This document shows positions 50,667 to 61,004 of a stretch of 64,000 bases of DNA, one piece after another (the first letter of the stretch is position 1; every line of letters starts with the position of its first letter). Origin of the DNA: Serratia silvae. GTDB taxonomy: Bacteria > Pseudomonadota > Gammaproteobacteria > Enterobacterales > Enterobacteriaceae. The notes below the pieces were generated by a model, which was not told the origin of the DNA, did not search any database, and saw only the letters and a program-made list of their open reading frames with translations. Both the position numbers and the translations under genes were made by a program. The stretch covers positions 124,001 to 188,000 of the forward strand of contig NZ_JAGQDC010000003.1 in assembly GCF_023282985.1 (NCBI RefSeq), read 5' to 3'.

Positions 50667-51488
50667 ATGTATCGCCTGGCTGCTTTCGATATGGATGGCA
50701 CCCTACTGACCCCCGATCACCGTGTTGGGTCGCAAACGCTGAGCGCGTTAAAGCAGCTTATTGACAGGGAGATGGTGGTAACCTTTGCCACTGGGCGACA
50801 TTACCTAGATGCCCAGCCGATCATGGCGCAACTGGGTTTACAAGGTTACCTGATCACCGGTAACGGTACTCGCGTTTATGACCAGCAAGGGCGGCAATTG
50901 CATGCTACCGACTTACCGGCGGAGATTGCCGAAGAGGTTTTGCATACCCACTGGCGTACTTCTGCCAGCATGCATGTGTTTCGTGATGAGGGGTGGTTGA
51001 CAGAAACCGCGGTGCCGGAAATGCTGGCTGCACATCATCTCAGTGGCTTTCATTTCCAACTCACCGATTTGCGCCGTCTGCCTGCATTTGGCAACAGTAA
51101 AGTCTGTTTCTGTGCCCCTCATGAAGAACTGATCAAACTGCAGGCACAGTTGAGTGAACATTTCGGTACCCGTGCCGATCTGTGCTTCTCGGCCTACGAT
51201 TGCCTCGAGGTGTTGCCAAAGGGTTGCAACAAGGGAGCGGCATTGGACAGGTTGAGCCACCATCTGGGGCTGACGTTGGCCGATTGTATGGCCTTTGGCG
51301 ATGCGATGAATGACAAGGAAATGCTGGCGGGAGTCGGTCATGGCGTGGTGATGGGCAATGCTCTGCCACAGCTGAAATCGTTACTGCCCCAACTTCAGGT
51401 TATCGGCCACTGCGAACAGCAGGCGGTGGCCCACTATTTACAACATTGGCTGCGTTCACCACACCTCACCTATTCCCCCGAATTCTGA
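50667..51488 (+). CDS. cof: HMP-pyrophosphate phosphatase Cof (HAD superfamily)
   Basis: HAD-IIB phosphatase of 273 residues; E. coli Cof hydrolyses the thiamine precursor HMP-pyrophosphate and other phosphates. Motif [13 protein letters not shown] is at the N terminus, motif [13 protein letters not shown] near the C terminus. The ATG at 50667 is the family start; the frame is open 25 codons upstream without conservation. It is divergent from ybaE. Confidence 0.95.
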   Translation: MYRLAAFDMDGTLLTPDHRVGSQTLSALKQLIDREMVVTFATGRHYLDAQPIMAQLGLQGYLITGNGTRVYDQQGRQLHATDLPAEIAEEVLHTHWRTSASMHVFRDEGWLTETAVPEMLAAHHLSGFHFQLTDLRRLPAFGNSKVCFCAPHEELIKLQAQLSEHFGTRADLCFSAYDCLEVLPKGCNKGAALDRLSHHLGLTLADCMAFGDAMNDKEMLAGVGHGVVMGNALPQLKSLLPQLQVIGHCEQQAVAHYLQHWLRSPHLTYSPEF

Positions 51489-51507
51489 GGTATTAGCATT
51501 ACAGCCG

Positions 51508-51534
51508 GCCGGGTATGACTACCCGGCTTTTTTT
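51508..51534 (+). terminator. intrinsic terminator of cof
   Basis: Perfect 8-bp stem (51508-51515 with 51520-51527), TGAC loop and seven T. Confidence 0.92.
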
Positions 51535-51540
51535 ATCCCT

Positions 51541-51657
51541 GCGTCTTTCAAGCTGTAGCGTTGTTGGCTGCGTACCCGCATCCCAGTCACTTACAAAAGT
51601 AAGCGCCTGGGGATGAGTGTCCTTACCGCCTAGCGACAACTTGAAATCCATTGGGGA
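51541..51657. repeat. ERIC (intergenic repeat unit) element, copy B
   Basis: About 117 bases, inverted relative to copy A, with the same core (GTCACTTACAAAAGTAAGCG and CTGGGGATGAG) and ends (GTCTTTCAAGCTG and CAACTTGAAATCCA). It lies between the cof terminator and the degenerate duplicate of the neighbouring enzyme gene. Confidence 0.9.
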
Positions 51658-51668
51658 GATTTATTCAC

Positions 51669-51722
51669 TTAAAGTTTGGCCAACTGAGCGCTGTAAGGCG
51701 TCAGGTCACCGATATCACCGCG
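51669..51722 (-). pseudogene. remnant duplicate of the 3' end of the cysteine synthase-like gene
   Basis: Read on the minus strand this stretch encodes [16 protein letters not shown] followed by a stop, closely matching the end of the adjacent gene ([19 protein letters not shown]). No more of the copy is recognisable upstream; the intervening bases to 51781 are GC-rich and unrelated. It looks like the last trace of a tandem duplication or of a recombination that replaced the gene. Confidence 0.75.
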
Positions 51723-51781
51723 TAGGGGCGCTGCACGCTGCGCGCTGCGCCCTTCCGGATATTTGACATTAACTTAATAAC

Positions 51782-52831
51782 TTATTTTTCTAACAAGTTA
51801 GCCAGTTGGGTGCTGTAAGGCGTCAAATCGCCGATATGGTTGCTGACCCAGTCGCTATTGTAATAGGTATCCAGATAGCGCTCGCCGCTGTCGCACAGCA
51901 GGGTGACGATGGCACCTTGCTCGCCTTTATCCCGCATCTGCTTGGCCAGTTGCAGCGCTCCCCAGACGTTGGTCCCGGTAGAGGCGCCTACCTTACGGCC
52001 AAGAATATTTTCCAACCAATAAATGGTGGCGATACTGGCGGCATCTGGCACGCGCAGCATGTTGTCGATCACCGAAGGGATAAACGACGGTTCGGCGCGT
52101 GGGCGGCCAATCCCTTCGATGCGGCTGCCACAGCTGCCGATGATGGTGCGATCGCCATGATGGAAGCAGTCGTAGAACACCGAGTTTTCCGGATCGACTA
52201 CGGTGAGCTGCGTATCATGCCCTTGATAGCGAATGTAACGCCCCAGCGTTGCTGAAGTGCCGCCGGTGCCTGCACTCATCACGATGTGTTTCGGGATCGG
52301 GTATGGTTCGCGCTCCATCTGACGGAAAATGCTGTCGGCGATGTTGTTGTTGCCACGCCAGTCGGTGGCGCGTTCGGCAAAGGTGAACTGATCCATATAA
52401 TGGCCGTTCAACTCTTTGGCCAACTCCTCTGACACCGCATAAATCTGGGCCGCATGATCGACAAAATGGCTGCGGCCACCGTAGAAGGCGATTTGCTCCA
52501 CCTTACGCTTGGCGGTGCAGGAAGGCATCACCGCGATAAACGGCAGACCGAGCAGGCGGGCAAAATAGGCTTCAGATACCGCCGTGCTGCCCGAAGAGGC
52601 TTCAATAATCGGCGTGTTCTGGTTGATCCAACCGTTACACAGCCCATAAAGGAACAGTGAACGCGCCAGGCGGTGTTTCAGACTACCGGTGGGATGGGTG
52701 CTTTCATCTTTCAGGTAAAGATAGATGCCGGGAAATTCCGGCAGGTTCAAGCGGATCAAGTGCGTATCGGCGGAGCGTTGGAAATCCGCTTCTATTTCAC
52801 CAATAGCATATTTTACCCAAGCGTTTGTCAT
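51782..52831 (-). CDS. PLP-dependent cysteine synthase/desulfhydrase family protein
   Basis: Fold-type II pyridoxal-phosphate enzyme of 349 residues. The PLP Lys is in [10 protein letters not shown] (near residue 52), the substrate loop is [12 protein letters not shown], and the phosphate loop is [14 protein letters not shown]. It is divergent from the cysteine-responsive Lrp-type gene decR, 167 bases away. In Pantoea ananatis a cysteine-inducible desulfhydrase (CcdA) is controlled by the related regulator CcdR, and this gene is a likely equivalent, removing excess cysteine. That function is inferred from family and context; O-acetylserine sulfhydrylase activity cannot be excluded. E. coli lacks a gene here. 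Confidence 0.82.
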   Translation of the reverse strand: MTNAWVKYAIGEIEADFQRSADTHLIRLNLPEFPGIYLYLKDESTHPTGSLKHRLARSLFLYGLCNGWINQNTPIIEASSGSTAVSEAYFARLLGLPFIAVMPSCTAKRKVEQIAFYGGRSHFVDHAAQIYAVSEELAKELNGHYMDQFTFAERATDWRGNNNIADSIFRQMEREPYPIPKHIVMSAGTGGTSATLGRYIRYQGHDTQLTVVDPENSVFYDCFHHGDRTIIGSCGSRIEGIGRPRAEPSFIPSVIDNMLRVPDAASIATIYWLENILGRKVGASTGTNVWGALQLAKQMRDKGEQGAIVTLLCDSGERYLDTYYNSDWVSNHIGDLTPYSTQLANLLEK

Positions 52832-52972
52832 AATCTGGCCTCAAAATAGGGGGCTTAAACCCGCCGCCTTGGCAAGCTGTAGCTTGAAATTCAGCAGGGA
52901 TGTTTGAGATGTAGCATAGCGGTTCAGCGAGAAAAAAGGATTGCCATTTTTCCTGTTTAACGGCCTAATGGG

Positions 52973-52985
52973 AGAAATATTTTCT
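52973..52985. promoter_or_regulatory. candidate DecR binding palindrome
   Basis: AGAAATATTTTCT is a near-perfect A+T-rich palindrome just before the decR start in the divergent region shared with the PLP enzyme gene. Lrp-family regulators bind such sites; assignment is tentative. Confidence 0.25.
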
Positions 52986-52998
52986 ATGAAATTACCCT

Positions 52999-53460
52999 AT
53001 GTTGGATAAAACTGACCGTAAACTGCTGTGCATGCTGCAACAAGACTGCACGCAATCGTTACAAGTGCTGGCCGAAGCGGTGAATCTGACCTCAACGCCC
53101 TGCTGGAAACGGCTAAAAAGGCTGGAAGATGAAGGTTACATTCGCGCGCGTGTCGCTTTGCTGGATAATGAAAAGCTCGGGCTTGGCCTGACGGCGTTTG
53201 TGCTGATAAAAACCCAGCAGCACAGCAGCGAGTGGTATCAGAAATTTGTCGAACTTACCGCGCAGATGCCGGAAGTGTTGGCATTTTACCGTATGGCGGG
53301 GGAGTACGATTACCTGATGCAGGTCGAGGTGGCAGACATGAAAAGCTATGACAATTTCTATAAACGCCTGGTGACCGGTGTGCCGGGGCTGATTGATGTC
53401 ACTTCCAGCTTCGCTATGGAAAAAATCAAATACACCACGGCGCTACCCGTGCCAGAGTGA
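52999..53460 (+). CDS. decR: Lrp/AsnC-family cysteine-responsive regulator DecR
   Basis: Regulator of 153 residues with an N-terminal helix-turn-helix (about 1-60, [17 protein letters not shown]) and a C-terminal ligand-binding RAM domain (about 65-145). It is highly similar to E. coli DecR (YbaO), which responds to cysteine and activates the detoxification genes yhaOM. Here its divergent neighbour is a PLP enzyme that may itself degrade cysteine, so the regulator and target appear linked. mdlA follows 80 bases downstream. Confidence 0.95.
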   Translation: MLDKTDRKLLCMLQQDCTQSLQVLAEAVNLTSTPCWKRLKRLEDEGYIRARVALLDNEKLGLGLTAFVLIKTQQHSSEWYQKFVELTAQMPEVLAFYRMAGEYDYLMQVEVADMKSYDNFYKRLVTGVPGLIDVTSSFAMEKIKYTTALPVPE

Positions 53461-53540
53461 AACCTTCACTCTACTGTTGAATTTTAAGGTTGCAGGGCTG
53501 CAGCCGGTAATTTGTCGGATACTGTCTGGAATAAAACTGC

Positions 53541-55316
53541 GTGAGACTCTTTGCTCAAATAGGTTGGTACTTCCGCCGCGAGTGGCGCCGCTACCTCGGG
53601 GCTGTGGTGCTTCTGATTGCCATTGCCATCCTGCAACTGCTGCCGCCTAAGCTGGTTGGCATTATTGTCGATGGCGTTACCAAAGATCAGATGTCCAACA
53701 AGGTGCTGATGGCCTGGCTGGGGTTGATGCTTGGCACCGCCATTGTGGTTTATCTGCTGCGTTACGTGTGGCGGGTTCTGCTGTTTGGGGCTTCCTACCA
53801 GCTGGCCGTCGAACTGCGGGAAAACTTCTATCGCCAACTCAGCCGTCAGAACCCGGCTTTCTATCTGCGCCATCGAACCGGTGATCTGATGGCCAGAGCG
53901 ACCAATGACGTTGACCGCGTGGTGTTTGCTGCCGGTGAAGGTGTGCTGACGCTGGTGGACTCTTTGGTCATGGGGCTGGCGGTGCTGATCGTGATGAGTA
54001 CCCAGATCAGCTGGCAATTGACCCTGCTTTCCCTGATCCCGATGCCGATCATGGCGATCGTCATCAAATACTATGGCGATCAGTTGCACCAGCGTTTCAA
54101 GTCGGCGCAGGCTGCGTTCTCCAGCCTTAACGATCAGGCGCAGGAGAGCATGACCAGCATCCGTATGATCAAGGCTTTTGGCCTGGAGGATCATCAGTCC
54201 AACCAGTTTGCCGAAGTGGCGGCGCAAACCGGTGCGAAGAATATGCACGTGGCACGAGTCGATGCGCGTTTTGACCCGACCATTTACATCGCTATCGGTG
54301 CGGCCAACCTGCTGGCAATCGGCGGCGGTAGCTGGATGGTGGTTAACGGTTCCCTCACGCTGGGCCAACTGACCAGCTTTGTCATGTACCTCGGCCTGAT
54401 GATTTGGCCGATGCTGGCACTGGCCTGGATGTTCAACATCGTCGAGCGCGGCAGTGCCGCCTATAGCCGTATCCGCAGCCTGCTGGAAGAGGCACCGGCC
54501 GTGAAGGATGGTGAACTCGATCTGCCCGCCGGGCGCGGCAACCTGAGTGTGGAAATCAACGCCTTCCATTATCCGCAAACCAACAAACCCGCGCTGCATG
54601 ACGTGGCGTTACAGTTGCAGCCAGGGCAAATGTTGGGGTTGTGTGGGCCTACCGGTTCGGGCAAATCGACGCTGCTTTCGTTGATCCAGCGCCAGTTCGA
54701 TATTGATGACGGCCATATCAGCTACCACGGCTTGCCACTCACCCAAATCAAGCTCGACGAGTGGCGTTCGCGCCTGTCGGTTGTTAGCCAGACACCGTTC
54801 CTGTTCTCCGATAGCGTGGCCAATAATATCGCCTTGGGCAATCCGGCGGCCACTCAGGAACAGATTGAACAGGCGGCGCGCCTGGCCAGCGTACATGAAG
54901 ATATTCTGCGTTTGCCCCAGGGTTACGAGACTGAGGTGGGTGAGCGCGGTGTGATGCTTTCTGGTGGTCAGAAACAGCGTATATCCATCGCGCGGGCGCT
55001 ACTGCTGGAGGCGGAAATTCTGATCCTCGACGATGCCCTCTCGGCGGTGGATGGGCGCACCGAACACCAAATCTTGCATAATCTACGCAGCTGGGGGCAA
55101 AACCGCACGGTGATCATCAGTGCACACCGCCTTTCGGCCCTGACGGAAGCCAGCGAAATCCTGGTGATGCAACACGGCTCGGTGGTACAGCGCGGTGAGC
55201 ATGGGCAATTGGCTAGCGAGCCTGGCTGGTATCGCGACATGTATCGTTATCAGCAACTGGAAGCGGCGTTGGATGAATCTCCTGATAGCACCGAGGAGGT
55301 TTTGGCCGATGAGTAA
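53541..55316 (+). CDS. mdlA: ABC transporter half-transporter MdlA
   Basis: Multidrug-type ABC exporter half of 591 residues: six membrane helices (about 1-320) then an ATPase domain with Walker [13 protein letters not shown] and signature LSGGQKQR. The Walker B reads [11 protein letters not shown], with Asp where the catalytic Glu is normally found, so its own ATP site is probably degenerate, as in heterodimeric exporters. The start is GTG at 53541. It overlaps mdlB by 8 bases. The substrate is not known. Confidence 0.95.
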   Translation: MRLFAQIGWYFRREWRRYLGAVVLLIAIAILQLLPPKLVGIIVDGVTKDQMSNKVLMAWLGLMLGTAIVVYLLRYVWRVLLFGASYQLAVELRENFYRQLSRQNPAFYLRHRTGDLMARATNDVDRVVFAAGEGVLTLVDSLVMGLAVLIVMSTQISWQLTLLSLIPMPIMAIVIKYYGDQLHQRFKSAQAAFSSLNDQAQESMTSIRMIKAFGLEDHQSNQFAEVAAQTGAKNMHVARVDARFDPTIYIAIGAANLLAIGGGSWMVVNGSLTLGQLTSFVMYLGLMIWPMLALAWMFNIVERGSAAYSRIRSLLEEAPAVKDGELDLPAGRGNLSVEINAFHYPQTNKPALHDVALQLQPGQMLGLCGPTGSGKSTLLSLIQRQFDIDDGHISYHGLPLTQIKLDEWRSRLSVVSQTPFLFSDSVANNIALGNPAATQEQIEQAARLASVHEDILRLPQGYETEVGERGVMLSGGQKQRISIARALLLEAEILILDDALSAVDGRTEHQILHNLRSWGQNRTVIISAHRLSALTEASEILVMQHGSVVQRGEHGQLASEPGWYRDMYRYQQLEAALDESPDSTEEVLADE

Positions 55317-57087
55317 GATACAAAATATGTGGCCAACGCTGAAACGTTTGCTGGCCTATGGCTCGCCTTATCGTAAACCCCTGGGGTTGGCGATATTGAT
55401 GCTGTGGGTAGCGGCAGCGGCGGAAGTCGCCGGGCCAATTCTGATCGGCTACTTTATTGATAACTATGTTGCCAAAGGGCAGTTGCCGCTGATGATTGTC
55501 AGCTCCCTGGCGGTGGCTTATATCCTGCTGGAACTACTCGCTGCGGCGTTGCACTATTTTCAGGCCATCCTGTTTAATCGCGTGGCGGTCGGGGTAGTGC
55601 AACGCTTGCGCACCGACGTGATGGACGCGGCGTTGCGCCAACCGCTGAGTGCCTTTGATACCCAGCCTGTCGGGCAATTGATCTCGCGGGTGACCAACGA
55701 TACCGAAGTGATCAAAGATCTGTATGTGATGGTGGTGTCCACGGTACTGAAAAGTGCGGCGCTGATCGGGGCGATGCTGGTGGCGATGTTCAGCCTGGAC
55801 TGGCGTATGGCGCTGGTGGCGATCTGCATCTTCCCGGCGGTGCTGGTGGTGATGGGGATCTATCAATATTACAGCACGCCGATTGTGCGGCGGATGCGTA
55901 GCTACCTGGCGGATATCAACGATGGCTTCAACGAAGTGATCAGCGGCATGGGGGTGATCCAGCAGTTCCGCCAACAGATTCGCTTTGGTGAGCGTATGAG
56001 TGCGGCCAGCCGCTCGCATTATACCGCCAGGATGCAGACGCTGCGCCTGGATGGTTTCCTGTTGCGGCCACTGCTTAGCCTGTTCTCTGCCCTGGTGCTA
56101 TGCGGCCTGTTGATGCTGTTTGGCTTCAGCGGTGAGGGCGCGATTGGCGTGGGGGTACTGTATGCCTTCATCAACTATCTTGGCCGTTTGAACGAACCGT
56201 TGATTGAGCTGACCGCCCAGCAATCGATATTGCAGCAGGCCGTGGTGGCCGGTGAGCGTATTTTCGAGCTGATGGATCGCAGCCAGCAGAGCTATGGTAG
56301 TGACGATCGCCCGCTGGCGACTGGCCATATTGATATCAACGACCTGAGTTTTGCCTACCGTAGCGACAAAAAAGTGCTGCAACATATCTCTTTGCAGGTG
56401 CCGTCACGGGGTTTTGTTGCCCTGGTGGGTCATACCGGCAGCGGAAAGAGCACCTTGGCTAATCTGTTGATGGGCTATTATCCGCTGAGCGAAGGTGAAA
56501 TTCGTCTGGATGGTCGCCCGTTGTCTTCGCTTTCGCACTGCACCCTGCGCCAAGGTATCGCTATGGTGCAGCAAGATCCGGTGGTGATGGCGGAATCGGT
56601 GCTGGCAAACGTCACGCTTGGTCGCGCTATCGGTGAAGAGGCGGTCTGGCAGGCGCTGGAAACGGTGCAACTGGGCGAACTGGTGCGTAGCTTCCCACAA
56701 GGGATCCATACGCGTCTAGGGGAGCAGGGGAATAACCTGTCCGTAGGACAGAAACAGTTGCTGGCCTTAGCGCGTGTATTGGTACAGGCCCCCCAGATCC
56801 TGATCCTGGATGAAGCGACCGCAAACATAGACTCTGGCACCGAGCAGGCGATCCAGCGAGCCTTACGGCTGATCCGCGAGCAGACGACGTTAGTGGTGAT
56901 CGCTCATCGCCTTTCAACCATTGTTGATGCTGACTCTATTCTGGTACTGCATCGCGGTCATGCCGTGGAGCAGGGGAACCACCAGCAATTGTTGGCACAG
57001 CAGGGCCGTTACTACCAGATGTATCAGCTACAGCTGGTGGGTGAAGAGTTGGCCGCCGCGACTCGCGACGAAACTCAACCCGCATAG
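55309..57087 (+). CDS. mdlB: ABC transporter half-transporter MdlB
   Basis: Partner half-transporter of 592 residues. Six membrane helices precede an ATPase domain with Walker [13 protein letters not shown], a non-canonical signature [10 protein letters not shown], and a complete Walker [12 protein letters not shown] with the catalytic Glu. Pairing MdlA's intact signature with MdlB's intact Walker B would form one active ATP site in the heterodimer. The ATG at 55309 lies within the end of mdlA with GAGGAGG upstream; the longer frame from 55195 is rejected. Confidence 0.95.
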   Translation: MSKIQNMWPTLKRLLAYGSPYRKPLGLAILMLWVAAAAEVAGPILIGYFIDNYVAKGQLPLMIVSSLAVAYILLELLAAALHYFQAILFNRVAVGVVQRLRTDVMDAALRQPLSAFDTQPVGQLISRVTNDTEVIKDLYVMVVSTVLKSAALIGAMLVAMFSLDWRMALVAICIFPAVLVVMGIYQYYSTPIVRRMRSYLADINDGFNEVISGMGVIQQFRQQIRFGERMSAASRSHYTARMQTLRLDGFLLRPLLSLFSALVLCGLLMLFGFSGEGAIGVGVLYAFINYLGRLNEPLIELTAQQSILQQAVVAGERIFELMDRSQQSYGSDDRPLATGHIDINDLSFAYRSDKKVLQHISLQVPSRGFVALVGHTGSGKSTLANLLMGYYPLSEGEIRLDGRPLSSLSHCTLRQGIAMVQQDPVVMAESVLANVTLGRAIGEEAVWQALETVQLGELVRSFPQGIHTRLGEQGNNLSVGQKQLLALARVLVQAPQILILDEATANIDSGTEQAIQRALRLIREQTTLVVIAHRLSTIVDADSILVLHRGHAVEQGNHQQLLAQQGRYYQMYQLQLVGEELAAATRDETQPA

Positions 57088-57178
57088 CCTTAAACAAGGG
57101 CTCCCCTCCAGGAGCCCGCACCACCAACAGGCAATACCGCTTTTCAACTCCCCCTTAGTGCACTTTCCCAACGCGCAA

Positions 57179-57195
57179 TGCACCAAAAAGGTGCG
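57179..57195. promoter_or_regulatory. NtrC binding site upstream of glnK
   Basis: The sequence TGCACCAAAAAGGTGCG fits the NtrC palindrome TGCAC-N7-GTGCA closely. It lies about 100 bases upstream of the sigma-54 promoter, a usual enhancer distance. A weaker half-like site starts at 57159. Confidence 0.85.
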
Positions 57196-57291
57196 CAATC
57201 TCCAGGCTGCGATCTCTGCTTTCGTCCAGAGCTGGCCTCTGGTTGTGGGTGTTTCTATATAATTAATTGAATTTAAATACAAAATAATTTG

Positions 57292-57307
57292 TGGCACAGC
57301 CTTTGCT
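57292..57307 (+). promoter_or_regulatory. sigma-54 promoter of glnK-amtB
   Basis: TGGCAC at 57292-57297 and TTGCT at 57303-57307 with 5 bases between form the minus-24/minus-12 element, 53 bases before the glnK start. Together with the NtrC site it indicates induction under nitrogen limitation. Confidence 0.92.
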
Positions 57308-57360
57308 TTATATGACTCGTACCGGGGGTAAGTTTTTGGGCTTAATCGTGGAGAGGCAAT

Positions 57361-57699
57361 ATGAAGCTGGTTACCGTGGTGATCAAACCATTCAAGTTAG
57401 AGGACGTGCGTGAAGCCTTATCCTCTGTAGGTATTCAGGGGCTGACCGTAACCGAAGTCAAAGGCTTTGGCCGCCAGAAGGGTCATGCCGAGCTCTATCG
57501 CGGGGCAGAGTACAGCGTCAATTTCTTACCTAAGGTCAAAATTGATATCGCTATTGCTGATGACCAACTGGATGAAGTGGTTGATGTGATTAGCAAGGCT
57601 GCGTACACCGGCAAGATCGGTGACGGCAAAATTTTCGTTGCTGAGTTGCAACGTGTGATTCGAATTCGTACCGGCGAAACCGACGAAGCGGCTCTGTGA
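57361..57699 (+). CDS. glnK: nitrogen regulatory PII protein GlnK
   Basis: PII-family signal protein of 112 residues that senses 2-oxoglutarate and ATP/ADP and blocks AmtB when nitrogen is plentiful. The uridylylated Tyr51 lies in the T-loop GHAELYRGAEYSVNFLPK. GAGAGGC precedes the ATG. It is followed 37 bases later by amtB, whose channel it plugs. Confidence 0.98.
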   Translation: MKLVTVVIKPFKLEDVREALSSVGIQGLTVTEVKGFGRQKGHAELYRGAEYSVNFLPKVKIDIAIADDQLDEVVDVISKAAYTGKIGDGKIFVAELQRVIRIRTGETDEAAL

Positions 57700-57736
57700 T
57701 CGCAGGCTCAGTCAACTGAATGGGGATGGATTGATA

Positions 57737-59023
57737 ATGAAAAGACTGTTATCCACGTTGGGCCTGAGTTTGGTAACCCTGGTTCCTTCTTTGGCACTGG
57801 CCGCTCCGGCGGTGGCAGACAAGGCGGACAACGCCTTTATGATGATTTGCACCGCGCTGGTGCTGTTTATGACCTTACCGGGCGTAGCGCTGTTCTACGG
57901 CGGTCTGCTGCGCTCCAAGAACGTTCTTTCGATGTTGACTCAGGTGACCGTCACTTTTGCCCTGGTGTGCGTGCTGTGGGTTATTTACGGCTACAGCCTG
58001 GCGTTCAGCGAAGGTAACGCCTTCTTCGGTGGCTTCCAGACGGTGATGCTCAAAGGGATCGGGATAGACAGCCTGACCGGCACCTTTAGCCAGATGATCC
58101 ACGTGGCGTTCCAGTGCTCCTTCGCCTGTATTACCGTGGCGTTGGTGGTGGGCGGCTTTGCCGAACGCATCCGCTTCTCTGCGGTGGTTATTTTTGCCGC
58201 CATCTGGTTCACGATTTCCTACCTGCCGATTGCGCATATGGTTTGGGGCGGTGGTTTCCTGGCAGCCGACGGCGCGTTGGACTTTGCGGGCGGTACCGTG
58301 GTGCATATCAACGCTGCCAGTGCTGGTCTGGTAGGGGCCTATCTGTTGGGTAAACGTGCTGGCTATGGCAAAGAGGCCTTCAAGCCACACAACCTGCCGA
58401 TGGTGTTTACCGGAGCCTCGATCCTGTATATCGGCTGGTTTGGCTTCAACGCCGGTTCGGCCAGTGCGGCCAACGGTATTGCGGCGTTGGCGTTCCTCAA
58501 CACGGTGATAGCCACTGCCGGTGCGATCCTCTCTTGGACCTTCGCCGAGTGGGTGCTTCGTGGTAAACCTTCCTTGCTGGGAGCCTGCTCGGGCTGTATC
58601 GCTGGTCTGGTTGCGGTTACGCCTGCGGCGGGTACCGTGGGGGTGGGGGGAGCGCTGATTATCGGCCTGGTAGGCGGTGTCGCTGGCCTGTGGGGCGTGG
58701 TTACGCTGAAGAAATGGCTGAAAGTTGACGACACCTGCGATGTGTTTGGTGTGCACGGGGTGTGCGGTATCGTTGGCTGTCTGTTGACCGGCGTCTTTAC
58801 CGCTTCATCACTGGGCGGAACGGGCTACGCCGATGGCGTCACCATGGGGCACCAGGTCTGGATCCAGTTGCTGAGCGTTATTGTGACGCTGGTGTGGTCA
58901 AGCGTGGCCGCGTTTATCGCCTTTAAGGTAGCGGGGGCCGTGGTGGGACTGCGCGTACCGGAAGAGCAGGAACGCGAAGGCCTGGATGTGAACAGCCATG
59001 GCGAGAATGCTTACAACCAGTAA
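57737..59023 (+). CDS. amtB: ammonium transporter AmtB
   Basis: Ammonium channel of 428 residues with a cleavable signal peptide (about residues 1-22, ending ALAAPAVA) and eleven helices, the E. coli size. Conserved elements include FYGGLLRSKNVLS and the paired pore His in the HINAASAG and VFGVHGVCGIVG segments. The ATG at 57737 is used, not the TTG two codons upstream, because it gives the standard signal peptide start with GGGGATGGA at a good distance. Confidence 0.98.
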   Translation: MKRLLSTLGLSLVTLVPSLALAAPAVADKADNAFMMICTALVLFMTLPGVALFYGGLLRSKNVLSMLTQVTVTFALVCVLWVIYGYSLAFSEGNAFFGGFQTVMLKGIGIDSLTGTFSQMIHVAFQCSFACITVALVVGGFAERIRFSAVVIFAAIWFTISYLPIAHMVWGGGFLAADGALDFAGGTVVHINAASAGLVGAYLLGKRAGYGKEAFKPHNLPMVFTGASILYIGWFGFNAGSASAANGIAALAFLNTVIATAGAILSWTFAEWVLRGKPSLLGACSGCIAGLVAVTPAAGTVGVGGALIIGLVGGVAGLWGVVTLKKWLKVDDTCDVFGVHGVCGIVGCLLTGVFTASSLGGTGYADGVTMGHQVWIQLLSVIVTLVWSSVAAFIAFKVAGAVVGLRVPEEQEREGLDVNSHGENAYNQ

Positions 59024-59046
59024 AATACGTTGAATTAAACCCCGAG

Positions 59047-59073
59047 GGGGCGATGGAAACATCGCCCCTTTTT
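59047..59073 (+). terminator. intrinsic terminator of glnK-amtB
   Basis: Nine-bp stem (59047-59055 with 59060-59068), GAAA loop and TTTTT, between amtB and the convergent tesB. Confidence 0.93.
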
Positions 59074-59076
59074 CAT

Positions 59077-59940
59077 TTAAACATCGCGCTTGCGGATCAC
59101 GCCTTCTTGCACCGTTGTTGCTACCAGCACACCGTCGCGGGTGTAGAACTGGCCACGCACAAAGCCACGGGCACCGGAGGCTGAGGGGCTTTCCACTGCA
59201 TATAGCAGCCAGTCGTCCATGCGGAACGGTCGGTGGAACCACATTGAATGGTCAATGGTAGCAACCTGCATGCCCGGCTCAAGGAAACCGACGCCATGTG
59301 GCTGTAGCGCCGTCAACAGGAAGTGAAAGTCAGAGGCGTAGCCAAGCAGATATTGATGGATCCGCAGGTCGTCCGGCATGGTGCCGTTGGCACGGAACCA
59401 GACGTGGCGATAAGGTTCTTCCACGCAGCCCTTCAACGGGTTGTGGAATTTCACCGGGCGCATTTCGATCGGCTTCGGGCCAATGAATTTGTCGCGCACT
59501 TTTTCCGGCAGCATATGCGACAGCTTTTGCGCAATTTCTGACTCCGACATCAATCCTTCCGGCGGTGGGACATCCGGCATGGTGTTTTGGTGTTCAAAAC
59601 CTTGCTCGGGGTTTTGGAAAGAGGCTGTCATATAGAAAATGGGTTTGCCACTTTGAATGGCGCTGACGCGGCGTGCGCTGAAGCTATTGCCGTCGCGCAG
59701 GGTTTCTACGTCATAAACAATCGGTTTACTGCTATCCCCTGGGCGCAGGAAATAGCTGTGGAAGGAGTGAACGATACGCTCCGCAGGAACGGTTTGCTTG
59801 GCGGCATACAGCGCCTGGCCAACCACCTGACCGCCAAAGACCTGGCGTAACCCCAGATCTTCGCTTTGGCCGCGAAATAAACCTTCTTCAATTTTTTCCA
59901 AATCCAGCAGTTCGAGGAGGTTGTGCAGTGCCTGGCTCAT
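59077..59940 (-). CDS. tesB: acyl-CoA thioesterase II
   Basis: Double-hotdog thioesterase of 287 residues that cleaves medium and long acyl-CoAs. The N-terminal repeat contains [13 protein letters not shown] and the C-terminal repeat [20 protein letters not shown] with the catalytic Asp region. It is convergent with amtB and divergent from ybaY, as in E. coli. Confidence 0.97.
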   Translation of the reverse strand: MSQALHNLLELLDLEKIEEGLFRGQSEDLGLRQVFGGQVVGQALYAAKQTVPAERIVHSFHSYFLRPGDSSKPIVYDVETLRDGNSFSARRVSAIQSGKPIFYMTASFQNPEQGFEHQNTMPDVPPPEGLMSESEIAQKLSHMLPEKVRDKFIGPKPIEMRPVKFHNPLKGCVEEPYRHVWFRANGTMPDDLRIHQYLLGYASDFHFLLTALQPHGVGFLEPGMQVATIDHSMWFHRPFRMDDWLLYAVESPSASGARGFVRGQFYTRDGVLVATTVQEGVIRKRDV

Positions 59941-60174
59941 AAAGTGGCGTTCCTTTTAGTCATCATGTTGCGCAGTGTGCTGAATATGATGGCAGGACGT
60001 CAATATATTGCGTTATTTCTGCAGAGGAGGTTGCCGCGGTCAGGGACGGTGTTATGAGGCCTTAGGGGGATTTAGGCCTAGTCCGATAGGCGGTTGTTAG
60101 TATTTTGTGCTAGGTTTAATGAGTGTAGTGGTTTAAGCCACCAACATGTTACTAATAATAAAGGAGACCGACCC

Positions 60175-60636
60175 ATGAAACTCTGGCAAATGGTAGGGGG
60201 AGCAGCCGTATTGACGATCACACTGGCAGGCTGTGCCCACAAGAATGCGGATGTGCCCACTGCGGCCTCGCAAACACAGATCCAAGGCCCGGCGGTGCAA
60301 GGCTCAGTTAATATTCGCCAGCGTATTGCGCTGCCACCGGATGCGGTACTTACCGTGACCTTGTCCGATGCATCACTTGCTGATGCCCCTTCACGAGTGA
60401 TTTCGCAGCGCGCGATGCGTACCGAAGGTCTACAGAGCCCGTTCCGCTTTACGCTACCGTATAATCCATCGGACATTCAGCCTAATGCGCGTATCATCCT
60501 GAGCGCGGCAATTACGGTGAATGGCCAGTTGATGTTCATCACCGACACCATTCAAGAAGTGATCAACCGCAACGGAACCCAGGCCGATCTGCTGTTAGTA
60601 CAGGTACAAAACGTTCCGGTTCAGGCTGCTCCGTAA
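60175..60636 (+). CDS. ybaY: YbaY family lipoprotein
   Basis: Lipoprotein of 153 residues with lipobox LAGC and lipidated Cys20, followed by a beta-rich domain resembling the META/YbaY type (GSVNIRQRIALPPDAVLTVTL). Function unknown. The ATG at 60175 follows AAGGAGA and gives a proper signal; the upstream ATG at 60094 would mask it. Confidence 0.93.
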   Translation: MKLWQMVGGAAVLTITLAGCAHKNADVPTAASQTQIQGPAVQGSVNIRQRIALPPDAVLTVTLSDASLADAPSRVISQRAMRTEGLQSPFRFTLPYNPSDIQPNARIILSAAITVNGQLMFITDTIQEVINRNGTQADLLLVQVQNVPVQAAP

Positions 60637-60689
60637 GTAGCAATGCCTGCATCTGACAGCCTTTGCGCCTCTGGCCAAAGGCTGTTTTC

Positions 60690-61004
60690 TTACCAGTGCC
60701 AGCCATACAGTTCAAAATCCACCGTACTGTGCGGGCCGAAAATAATCCCTTCTGCCAGTAACGCCTGCCGTTGGCGCTGAAAATCTTCGCCTTGCTGCGA
60801 GATCTGTCCGTGGCGGTTAATGACTCGGTGCCAAGGTAGGGTACTGCCCTCCGGTAAACGTCGTAATACGCCGCCAACCTGGCGTGCCGCACGTGGTGAA
60901 CCTGCCAGCCGCGCTACTTCGCCGTAGGTGGTGACTTTGCCAGGAGGAATGGCGGCGACGATATGGAATACGCATTGGCTGAAGGTAGCGTCTTCTGGTT
61001 GCAT
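60690..61004 (-). CDS. atl: alkyltransferase-like protein Atl (YbaZ)
   Basis: DNA-binding protein of 104 residues related to O6-alkylguanine-DNA alkyltransferase but with Trp replacing the acceptor Cys: the motif reads PWHRVINRHG instead of PCHRV. Such proteins flag O6-alkylguanine for nucleotide excision repair and do not transfer the alkyl group. The helix-turn-helix segment GKVTTYGEVARLAGSPRAARQVG is intact. The ATG at 61004 has AGGAAG upstream; the frame is open a further 31 codons but without conservation. It is somewhat shorter than the E. coli entry, mainly at the N terminus. Confidence 0.95.
   Translation of the reverse strand: MQPEDATFSQCVFHIVAAIPPGKVTTYGEVARLAGSPRAARQVGGVLRRLPEGSTLPWHRVINRHGQISQQGEDFQRQRQALLAEGIIFGPHSTVDFELYGWHW

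Noticed and set aside
52862-52900. AAGCTGTAGCTTGAAA stretch similar to an ERIC end
   Set aside because: Too short and without the ERIC core, so it cannot be told from chance.
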